Assembly: GCA_016285215.1 (NCBI GenBank)
Contig: JAEEQI010000113.1
Coordinates: 1-7,770, forward strand
Reading direction: 5' to 3'
DNA: 7,770 nucleotides
Origin: Bacteroidales bacterium
Lineage (GTDB): Bacteria; Bacteroidota; Bacteroidia; Bacteroidales; UBA932
Made by a program: the position numbers and the translations under genes. Below the pieces are notes generated by a model. It worked only from the letters and a program-made list of their open reading frames with translations. It was not told the DNA's origin and searched no databases. This document shows positions 1 through 5,220 of this stretch, in pieces (positions within the stretch are counted from its first letter, which is position 1; each line of letters starts with the position of its first letter).

Positions 1-475
1 AGACTTCCAGACCCAGGGTGGCTACATCTTTCCCCTGGTCATAGACGTGGATGTTCCAATACTTTTCCCAGTATTTGGGACCGCAGATAATCATAGAAAA
101 AGGCTCCAGGATGCCGTGGAACTCCAGGCCGCCATAGAGGTCTCCGTCCAGCTGCCACTTCTCTCCCTCCAGGTGTGAGAACTTGAGCCAGAGCATAGAC
201 TCTCCATTCTGACGCAGGTTGTAGAGGATGGCACCGTCCATCCCCATACTCACCACGCTGTTTTTTACTATGTATTCCTTGGCATCGGCATACCCCTGCA
301 GGTCCAGCTTGGTTGCAAAGGTGGTAAAGGATGCCTCCAGGTGCAATTTGACCTTTTCCTCTTCGGTAGGTTCGTGCTGCGGGACATCACTCTGCTGTTT
401 GTTACAGGCCAGGGCCCCCAGCAAAATGAGACAAAAAACGCCGGAGCGCTTTAAAAAAGTAGGAATTAAGGACAT
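1..475 (-). CDS. Putative lipoprotein of unknown function (C-terminus cut by window edge)
   Basis: An uninterrupted minus-strand frame starts at ATG 475-473 and runs off the left edge, giving 158 codons without a stop. The N-terminus (MSLIPTFLKR, then a hydrophobic stretch FCLILLGALA) ends in Cys24 and is a type II signal peptide with an acceptable lipobox (GALA-C). The mature protein is therefore expected to be lipid-anchored in the cell envelope. The segment just after the Cys (NKQQSDVPQHEPTEEE) is polar and acidic, as in linkers of Bacteroidota lipoproteins, but does not clearly match the surface-export signal (K-D/E-D/E). The rest is a mixed alpha/beta sequence rich in Trp, Tyr and Gly (for example LWLKFSH, YWEKYWNIHVYDQG). 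I do not recognise the family. No Shine-Dalgarno precedes the start. The gene begins 57 nt after the tRNA-Leu 3' end and may be read from the tRNA promoter or from its own undetected one. Coding and lipoprotein calls are good; function is unknown. Confidence 0.75.
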   Translation of the reverse strand, partial: MSLIPTFLKRSGVFCLILLGALACNKQQSDVPQHEPTEEEKVKLHLEASFTTFATKLDLQGYADAKEYIVKNSVVSMGMDGAILYNLRQNGESMLWLKFSHLEGEKWQLDGDLYGGLEFHGILEPFSMIICGPKYWEKYWNIHVYDQGKDVATLGLEV

Positions 476-500
476 AATCTGCTCGTTAAATAAACCAATA

Positions 501-524
501 CGGCCCTTCATTCCTGAAAGGCCG
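501..524 (-). terminator. Stem-loop downstream of tRNA-Leu, possible terminator
   Basis: On the minus strand a 9-bp stem (CGGCCUUUC / GAAGGGCCG) closes a 6-nt loop, 8 nt past the tRNA 3' end. One pair is G-U on the minus transcript but would be a C-A mismatch on the plus transcript, so the structure favours the minus strand. It is followed by UAUUGGUUUAUUU, a U-rich but imperfect tract, so it could be a weak terminator or a 3' processing or attenuation structure between the tRNA and the lipoprotein gene. Confidence 0.5.
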
Positions 525-532
525 GTGTTTAG

Positions 533-616
533 TGCCCAGAGCGGGAATCGAACCCGCACGATATTGCTACCACAGGATTTTGAGTCCAGCGCGTCTACCA
601 ATTCCGCCATCCGGGC
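533..616 (-). tRNA. tRNA-Leu (anticodon CAA)
   Basis: The minus strand folds into a complete 84-nt class II tRNA. The 7-bp acceptor stem is GCCCGGA/TCTGGGC with one G-U pair and discriminator A. The D arm contains TTGGTAGA and the T arm is GCGGG-TTCGATT-CCCGC. The long variable arm is GGTA-GCAA-TATC, a 4-bp stem with a GCAA tetraloop. The anticodon loop CTCAAAA gives anticodon CAA (plus-strand 580-582), which reads UUG leucine codons. The long variable arm agrees with leucine identity. CCA is not encoded and must be added by nucleotidyltransferase. The anticodon stem appears to hold a U-U mismatch at the 28-42 pair. The gene has its own promoter upstream and is divergent from aroB. Confidence 0.96.
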
Positions 617-628
617 AGGTAGTAAATG

Positions 629-660
629 CAAATGTAACTCAAATTCGCTGAACTGCCAAA
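629..660 (-). promoter_or_regulatory. Bacteroidota-type promoter for tRNA-Leu
   Basis: The minus strand shows TTTG (660-657), exactly 20 nt, then TACATTTG (636-629). This is a full match to the primary sigma factor consensus described in Bacteroides (-33 TTTG, 19-21 nt, -7 TAnnTTTG). Transcription would start a few nt before the tRNA 5' end at 616, leaving only a short leader for RNase P to remove. Confidence 0.85.
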
Positions 661-669
661 TTTTTCCAC

Positions 670-677
670 TATCTTTG
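670..677 (+). promoter_or_regulatory. -7 box for the aro operon, giving a near-leaderless transcript
   Basis: TATCTTTG matches the Bacteroidota -7 consensus TAnnTTTG on the plus strand. No good -33 TTTG is seen at the usual distance; the nearest candidate is TTCG at 644-647, 22 nt away. The box ends 6 nt before the aroB ATG (684), so a start site at normal spacing would fall at or just before the initiation codon. The box lies in the same 67-nt intergenic stretch as the divergent tRNA promoter, so RNA polymerase binding to the two promoters may compete. Confidence 0.55.
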
Positions 678-683
678 TAATCT

Positions 684-1679
684 ATGAAAGGTGATTGTAA
701 AATAGTGTCCGGCGGCCTTCTCCGCGAGGTAGCAACCCTCCTGAAAGGGGAGTCAGAGGTCTTTTTGGTCTATGACGAGAACGTGGCCTGGATAGCCGGC
801 GAGGTAATGGACGCGGTGCCGGTGAAGGGCGCCTTCGGCCTGGAAACTTCCGAAGAGCTCAAGACCCTGGAAACCGTTCAGGCGCTGTGCCGGCAGCTTT
901 TGGAGGCCGATGCTTCCCGCAAGGCCTTTCTGCTGGCCGTTGGCGGCGGCATTACCACCGATCTGACGGGCTTTGCCGCAGCTATCTACAAGCGCGGCAT
1001 CCGTTATGCCAATGTTCCCACCACGCTCCTGGCGCAGGTAGACGCCGCCATCGGCGGCAAAACCGGCGTCAATCTGGACGGCTACAAGAATATGCTGGGC
1101 GCTTTCCGTATGCCGGAGTTCACCTTCCTCTGTGAAGAAGTCCTCAAGACCCTCCCGCCCCGCGAGTTCCGCGCCGGAAAGGCCGAAATGCTCAAAACCT
1201 TCCTCCTGGAAGACGCCAAAGCCTACGAACAGGCGCTGAGCGCCACCCAGTGGCAGTCCCTCATAACCCGCGCGGCCCAGATTAAGGCCGATATCGTCCA
1301 ACAGGACCCCGAAGAGCACGGCATTCGCGCCACGCTCAACCTGGGTCACACCTTTGGCCACGCCATTGAGCACGAGGCGCAGGAAAGAGGGGAAGACATC
1401 CACCACGGAGAAGCCGTGGCTATGGGTATCCTTCTGGCGGCTCGCCTGGCAGAGCGCAAGGGCCTGGCACAGAAGGGCTTGGAAGCCCGGTTGAAGGCCA
1501 ATTTTGAAGCCTCCGGCCTTCCCACGGAGTGTCCTTATCCGCTGGAAACCCTGGCGCAGGCTATGGAAAAAGACAAGAAAGCCGCCGGCGGCCGCGTCAA
1601 ATGGATACTGCCCATAGAGCCCGGAAAGGTTGTAATGGAAGAAATGACCGTAAAGGAAGCGATGAATGATTTGCGTTAG
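684..1679 (+). CDS. aroB: 3-dehydroquinate synthase (AroB)
   Basis: AroB converts DAHP to 3-dehydroquinate, the second step of the shikimate pathway, in the cytoplasm, using NAD+ and a divalent metal, normally zinc. The 331-residue protein carries the NAD-binding GGGITTD (87-93), the family signature VPTTLLAQVDAAIGGKTGVN (111-130), RAGKAEMLK (163-171), LNLGHTFGHAIE (218-229) and HHGEAV (240-245). By comparison with known AroB structures the metal ligands should be Glu168, His222 and His241. It is somewhat shorter than the usual 340-365 residues, mainly at the N-terminus, but the first strand (KIVSGGLLREV) is present, which supports the ATG at 684. An in-frame GTG at 705 is a weaker alternative. 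There is no Shine-Dalgarno, and the putative -7 box sits immediately upstream. The gene is the first of the aro operon and overlaps the next by 14 nt. Confidence 0.97.
   Translation: MKGDCKIVSGGLLREVATLLKGESEVFLVYDENVAWIAGEVMDAVPVKGAFGLETSEELKTLETVQALCRQLLEADASRKAFLLAVGGGITTDLTGFAAAIYKRGIRYANVPTTLLAQVDAAIGGKTGVNLDGYKNMLGAFRMPEFTFLCEEVLKTLPPREFRAGKAEMLKTFLLEDAKAYEQALSATQWQSLITRAAQIKADIVQQDPEEHGIRATLNLGHTFGHAIEHEAQERGEDIHHGEAVAMGILLAARLAERKGLAQKGLEARLKANFEASGLPTECPYPLETLAQAMEKDKKAAGGRVKWILPIEPGKVVMEEMTVKEAMNDLR
1652..1659 (+). promoter_or_regulatory. Shine-Dalgarno-like site for the aroD-aroA fusion
   Basis: AAAGGAAG lies within the 3' end of aroB, 6 nt before the ATG at 1666. It is the clearest purine-rich ribosome site in the operon and supports that start, which lies inside aroB. 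Confidence 0.5.
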
Positions 1680-3636
1680 CATTCAAAATAAAGACTATCA
1701 GGAGATTCTGGAAATCCTGAAAACGGTGGAGATGGCAGAAATCCGCCTGGACCGCTGTGCCCTGGAGGACGAAGAGATTGAGGCCCTGTTCTCGGATTCG
1801 GACGTGCCGCTCATTGCCACCTGCCGCCTCAGCGAGGAACCGCAGGCCCCCGAGCTGCTGGAACTGGCCATCCGCTCCGGCGCCAAGTATGCCGATCTTG
1901 AGATGGAAGCTCCTGCAGCGGTGGGCCGCCGCATCCGTGAGGCCTGCCGCGAGTACGGCACCGTTCTCATCCGCTCTTACCATAATTATGAAGATACCCC
2001 CTCCAAAGAAGTGCTCCAATCCCTGGCGGAAAGGGCCCGCACTTTTGGAGGAGAAGTGGTAAAAATAGTAACCACAGCCCACTCTGAGGCCCATAATGCC
2101 ACAGTAGCGGCCCTCTATCAGGACGCTGCTCCCGGCACGCTGGTGGCCTTCTGTATGGGAGAAGCCGGCAAGGTTTCCCGCCTGGATGCCCTGCGCTATG
2201 GTGCACCCTTTACGTACGCCTGTCTGAGCCCGGATGACGCCACCGCCCCGGGTCAGTGGACTTGGGAGGAAATGAAAGAGGCTGTGTATAAGGGCTTTCG
2301 CTTTGTAAAGGCCGAGGCTCTGCCTATGCCTTCTTCCAAAAGTTTTGCCCAGCGGGCCATCATTGCCGCCGCTTTGGCAGAAGGAACGTCGCAGCTTTCC
2401 GGTTATACTCCCTGCGGAGACAACGAAAGTGCTATAAATGTGGCAAAATCGCTTGGCGCAGAGGTAAAAATAGACGGTAACAAAATTGTTATCGCCGGAA
2501 TGGGAGCCACTCCCGGATGCCTGAATTTGGAGCAATTGCACTGCGGCGAATCCGGCTTCTTAACAAGGCTGATTATCCCCATTTTGTCGGTTGTTTCAAA
2601 AAATCAAGTGCTTGTTTCAGGAGAAAAAACCCTTTTGAACAGGCCTCTGACCAGTGCTCACGACATTATGGCTTCTTTTGGCGTCCGGCTCTATCCTGAA
2701 GGCAATAATGACAGGAAACAAGATTGTTACCTTCCTTTGCGGGTCTCCGGACCCCTCTTCGCAGGCCGCGCCGACGTCTCCGGAAAGGGTGGTTCGCAGC
2801 TTATTTCGGGTTTGCTGGCCGCTTTGCCCCTTTGCGAGGAAAAATCGGCCCTTTATGTCCACGATCCGCGCAGCATTCCGTACCTTTTTATCACCGTTGA
2901 CGTCCTCAAAAAGTTTGGCATTCGTATGAGTTCGGAGATGGAGGGCGGTGATGACTTCCTGGAAACGCAGGACTGGGCCCTTTGTACCGGCGTCAACTTC
3001 CACATCAAGGGAGGCCAGCGCTACAAAGCCGCCGATTTTGCAATAGAGGCCGACTGGTCCGGTGCCGCCCCCTTCCTGGTGGCCGGTGCCATCTTTGGAG
3101 ACGTAGAAGTGGAAGGCCTTGATACAGAGAGCCTTCAGGCCGATATTTCCATTATGGACATCCTGATGGAGGCCGGCGCCAGTATGTCCCAGCTGGACAG
3201 CCCCGGCGGCCCCATCCACGTGCGCCGCGCTCCGCTGAGCCCCTTCCAGACCGACCTCAACAACTGCCCCGACCTCTTCCCTATGGTAGCCGTGCTGGCG
3301 GCCTTCTGCCCCGGCAAGAGCCACATCCTGGGCGTGGAGCGCCTGAGGCACAAGGAGACCGACCGCGCAGCCGCCATTGAGCAGATGCTCACGCAGATGG
3401 GCGTGCCCGTGCAGATAGAAGAAGACGAGATGACCATTGAGGGTATGGGCCTTACCCAGCGTATCCTGGAAGGCAAACTGCTGCAGGGCGGCCGTTACGC
3501 CTCCCACGCCGACCACCGAATGGTGATGGCCCTCAAAGTGGCATCCCTGGGCGCCGAAAGCCCCATAGAAATTGACGACACGGCCTGCGTAGCCAAGTCC
3601 TTCCCCCAGTTTAACGACTTATTTGACAAGCTATGA
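1666..3636 (+). CDS. aroD-aroA: Bifunctional type I 3-dehydroquinate dehydratase / EPSP synthase fusion (AroD-AroA)
   Basis: One 656-residue frame encodes two enzymes. Residues 1 to about 211 are a compact type I 3-dehydroquinate dehydratase: EIRLD (25-29), ADLEME (76-81), the general-base His106 in SYHNYEDTP, the Schiff-base Lys133 in EVVKI, SRL with Arg172, and TAPGQ (193-197). Residues from about 215 to 656 are EPSP synthase (shikimate-3-phosphate plus PEP to EPSP): SSKSFAQR with Lys225 and Arg230, GESGFLTR (294-301), GSQLISGLL (376-384), Asp536 in CPDLFP, RHKETDR (561-567), SHADHR (613-618) and Lys644 in VAKSFPQF. All expected catalytic residues of both halves are present, so both should be active. 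The two steps are not consecutive in the pathway. The linker is very short (about residues 205-218). Variants: Phe and Leu occupy the E. coli Thr97 and Pro101 positions, and SSQ is GSQ. The start overlaps aroB by 14 nt; the stop overlaps the aroC start (ATGA). Confidence 0.94.
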   Translation: MICVSIQNKDYQEILEILKTVEMAEIRLDRCALEDEEIEALFSDSDVPLIATCRLSEEPQAPELLELAIRSGAKYADLEMEAPAAVGRRIREACREYGTVLIRSYHNYEDTPSKEVLQSLAERARTFGGEVVKIVTTAHSEAHNATVAALYQDAAPGTLVAFCMGEAGKVSRLDALRYGAPFTYACLSPDDATAPGQWTWEEMKEAVYKGFRFVKAEALPMPSSKSFAQRAIIAAALAEGTSQLSGYTPCGDNESAINVAKSLGAEVKIDGNKIVIAGMGATPGCLNLEQLHCGESGFLTRLIIPILSVVSKNQVLVSGEKTLLNRPLTSAHDIMASFGVRLYPEGNNDRKQDCYLPLRVSGPLFAGRADVSGKGGSQLISGLLAALPLCEEKSALYVHDPRSIPYLFITVDVLKKFGIRMSSEMEGGDDFLETQDWALCTGVNFHIKGGQRYKAADFAIEADWSGAAPFLVAGAIFGDVEVEGLDTESLQADISIMDILMEAGASMSQLDSPGGPIHVRRAPLSPFQTDLNNCPDLFPMVAVLAAFCPGKSHILGVERLRHKETDRAAAIEQMLTQMGVPVQIEEDEMTIEGMGLTQRILEGKLLQGGRYASHADHRMVMALKVASLGAESPIEIDDTACVAKSFPQFNDLFDKL

Positions 3637-4700
3637 ATACTTTTGGCAATAAATTCAGAGTCAGCATTTTTGGAGAGTCTCACGGAGAGAGAATCGGTGT
3701 TACGGTAGACGGAGTCCTCCCGGGCATTCCGCTTGGCGTTGAGGATTTCACCCAGGATCTGGCCCGCCGCAAGGCCGGCGCCCTGGGCACCACACCCCGC
3801 CTGGAGGCCGATGAGCCCGAGATTGTAAGCGGTGTATACGAAGGCAAGACCACCGGCGCCCCGCTTACCATCCTCTTCAAGAACGAGAATACCCGCTCGG
3901 AGGACTACGAGCAGTTCCGCAAGCATCCCCGCCCGGGACAGGCCGATTTTACGGCCAACCTCAAATTTGGCGGCTTCAACGACCCTCGCGGCGGCGGCCA
4001 CTTCAGCGGACGCATCACCCTGGGCGTGGTAGCAGCGGGCGTTATTGCCAAAAAGATGCTCTATTTTGCCCAGTTTCAGGCCCGCCTGGTCAAGGTGGGC
4101 GGCCTCACGGAGGCTTCGGCCTGGCCCGACGCCATCAAGGCGGCCCAGGAGGAAGGCGATTCCCTGGGCGGCGTAGTGGAATGCACCGTGAACGGGCTTC
4201 CCATCGGCCTGGGAGAACCCTTCTGGAATAGCGTGGAAAGCCAGATTTCGCACGCCGTCTTTGCCATTCCCGGCGTCCGCGGCATCGAGTTCGGTGACGG
4301 TTTTGCCGCCTCGGATATGAAGGGCTCCGAACACAACGATCTCTTCCCGGAGCACGAATGCTGCGGCGGACACCACCACGAGGATGGTGAAGAGCATCAC
4401 TGCTGTCACGGAGAGCACGAGGAAGGGCACGAGTGCCAGTGCCACGGAGAGCACGAAGGCGGCGAGCACCACTGCTGTGGCCGCCACAAGCACCCCCAGC
4501 CGCCTGTGACCAATCACGCCGGCGGCGTGAACGGCGGCATCACCAACGGCAATCCGCTGGTCTTCCGCGTGGCCTTCAAACCCACCGCCAGCATAGCCAA
4601 AGCCGGCATCCCCGGGCGTCACGACGTGTGCTTCGCCCTCCGGACACCGGTCATCGTAGAGGCCATGGCCGCCATTGTGCTGGTAGATCTGGCACTATAA
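3633..4700 (+). CDS. aroC: Chorismate synthase (AroC) with His/Cys-rich insert
   Basis: AroC removes phosphate from EPSP to form chorismate, using reduced FMN. The 355-residue protein keeps FGESHG with His17 (13-18), the RR pair (45-46), TTGAPL (73-78), RGGGHFSGR (119-127), GEPFW (194-198), GSEHND (231-236), NHAGGVNGGITNG (294-306), FKPT (315-318) and GRHD (328-331). It is odd in three ways. Residues 240-287 are a His/Cys/Glu/Gly insert replacing the short loop between GSEHND and NHAGG. Position 103 is Gln in PGQAD, where the family has a catalytic His (PGHAD). The roughly 20-residue loop normally found between KPT and GRHD is reduced to about nine residues, and the C-terminus ends early (VDLAL). 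The frame is open across the insert and conserved motifs resume in frame, so this is not a frameshift. Translation is coupled to the preceding gene by ATGA. The enzyme identity is sure; full activity is not. Confidence 0.93.
   Translation: MNTFGNKFRVSIFGESHGERIGVTVDGVLPGIPLGVEDFTQDLARRKAGALGTTPRLEADEPEIVSGVYEGKTTGAPLTILFKNENTRSEDYEQFRKHPRPGQADFTANLKFGGFNDPRGGGHFSGRITLGVVAAGVIAKKMLYFAQFQARLVKVGGLTEASAWPDAIKAAQEEGDSLGGVVECTVNGLPIGLGEPFWNSVESQISHAVFAIPGVRGIEFGDGFAASDMKGSEHNDLFPEHECCGGHHHEDGEEHHCCHGEHEEGHECQCHGEHEGGEHHCCGRHKHPQPPVTNHAGGVNGGITNGNPLVFRVAFKPTASIAKAGIPGRHDVCFALRTPVIVEAMAAIVLVDLAL
4350..4493 (+). other. His/Cys/Glu-rich insert within chorismate synthase (residues 240-287)
   Basis: The 48 residues comprise 15 His, 8 Cys, 12 Glu, 1 Asp, 9 Gly and only 3 others. 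Cysteines come as CC (243-244), CC (257-258), CQC (268/270) and CC (281-282), each flanked by His and Glu. Such composition is typical of metal-binding tails, as in some HypB, SlyD and ZIP-transporter loops. The codons vary (CAC/CAT, TGC/TGT, GAG/GAA), so this is not simple triplet slippage. A role in binding Zn, Ni, Cu or Fe, or in thiol redox sensing, is inference; no structured domain is recognisable. Confidence 0.88.
4392..4493 (+). repeat. 36-nt (12-residue) tandem repeat inside aroC
   Basis: Three units start at 4392, 4428 and 4464: EHHCCHGEHEEG, HECQCHGEHEGG and the partial EHHCCGRHKH. CACGGAGAGCACGA occurs identically at 4407-4420 and 4443-4456, 36 nt apart. GAGCA(T/C)CACTGCTGT occurs at 4392-4406 and 4464-4478, 72 nt apart, with one mismatch. 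An older, diverged unit (HECCGGHHHEDG) may precede them. The near identity of the units in DNA suggests fairly recent duplication. Confidence 0.8.
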
Positions 4701-4714
4701 GATTACAAAAGACT

Positions 4715-5203
4715 ATGAAAAAGACACTCCTTCTGGCAATCGTAGGCCTGTTTGCGTTTGTACAGGCTGCCAACGCGCAGTTTTATGTGGGCGGATCCTT
4801 TCAAGTAAGTACCCAGTTCACGGAAAACCCGGTAACCCAGATTGGTTTTTCGCCGGATCTGGGTTACAGCGTGGGAGACTGGTGTTTTGGCTCTACGTTT
4901 GAAGCGACCTACATCAGCGGAAGCAGCCAGCCTTTCGGTTTTACCGTGAACCCGTACGCAGAGTACTTCTTCTGGAGCTCCGGGGCGCTTTCCTTCTATG
5001 TGGAAGGCGGTGTGGGTTTTTCCTGGATAGGTTTCTTTACCTGTACCCCCTATCTGGCCCCTGGCGTTTCTCTCGACTTATCGGACCATTGGTCCGTGCT
5101 GGCACAAATTGGCAAGTTGGGATATGATACCCATGCGAAATCGCTGATATTTACCTCAAGCGGCGCCGCGGCGCTTTCCCTGGGACTGTATTACTCCTTC
5201 TAA
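4715..5203 (+). CDS. Small outer-membrane beta-barrel protein, putative
   Basis: The 162-residue protein starts with a classic signal peptide: MKKTLLLAIV, a hydrophobic core, and a probable signal peptidase I cut after Ala21 in ANA-QFYVGG. The mature part of about 141 residues alternates hydrophobic and polar residues, is rich in Gly, Ser, Tyr, Phe and Trp, and ends in LGLYYSF with the C-terminal aromatic residue typical of outer-membrane barrels. The size fits an eight-stranded barrel of the OmpX/OmpA-like or porin-family type common in Bacteroidota. Function is not predictable. Two cysteines (57 and 110) are present in the mature protein. The frame stays open upstream into aroC out of frame, but the signal peptide fixes the start at 4715. 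It lies 14 nt after the aroC stop with no visible promoter or terminator between, so co-transcription with the aro operon is possible. It converges on the next gene with a 17-nt gap. Confidence 0.85.
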   Translation: MKKTLLLAIVGLFAFVQAANAQFYVGGSFQVSTQFTENPVTQIGFSPDLGYSVGDWCFGSTFEATYISGSSQPFGFTVNPYAEYFFWSSGALSFYVEGGVGFSWIGFFTCTPYLAPGVSLDLSDHWSVLAQIGKLGYDTHAKSLIFTSSGAAALSLGLYYSF

Positions 5204-5220
5204 ATCAATTCTATTCTTGG

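Noticed and set aside
228..680. Plus-strand frame of 150 codons at the left end
   Set aside because: It runs through the tRNA gene and antisense to the lipoprotein gene, whose signal peptide and lipobox are convincing on the other strand.
753..1682. Minus-strand frame of 309 codons opposite aroB
   Set aside because: Antisense of a gene with full AroB motifs; the translation has no recognisable domain.
2617..3516. Minus-strand frame of 299 codons opposite the AroA domain
   Set aside because: Shadow frame in GC-rich coding DNA; no motif and no regulatory context.
4350..4493. Frameshift or separate small gene as explanation of the His/Cys-rich segment
   Set aside because: Conserved chorismate synthase motifs lie in the same frame on both sides, with no stop, start or ribosome site inside.
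3495..4622. Minus-strand frame of 375 codons opposite aroC, with what looks like several membrane segments
   Set aside because: It is the antisense shadow of aroC. The hydrophobic run arises because His, Glu and Cys codons of the insert read as Val/Met, Leu/Phe and Ala/Thr on the other strand; there is no start context, and aroC motifs are intact.
4433..4714. N-terminal extension of the small barrel protein into aroC
   Set aside because: Arg/His-rich sequence is out-of-frame aroC; a typical signal peptide begins at the internal ATG 4715.
5163..5174. GC-rich 12-nt perfect palindrome near the end of the small barrel gene
   Set aside because: It has no loop and no U-tract and is explained by Ala/Gly codons of a barrel strand, so it is not supported as a terminator or operator.
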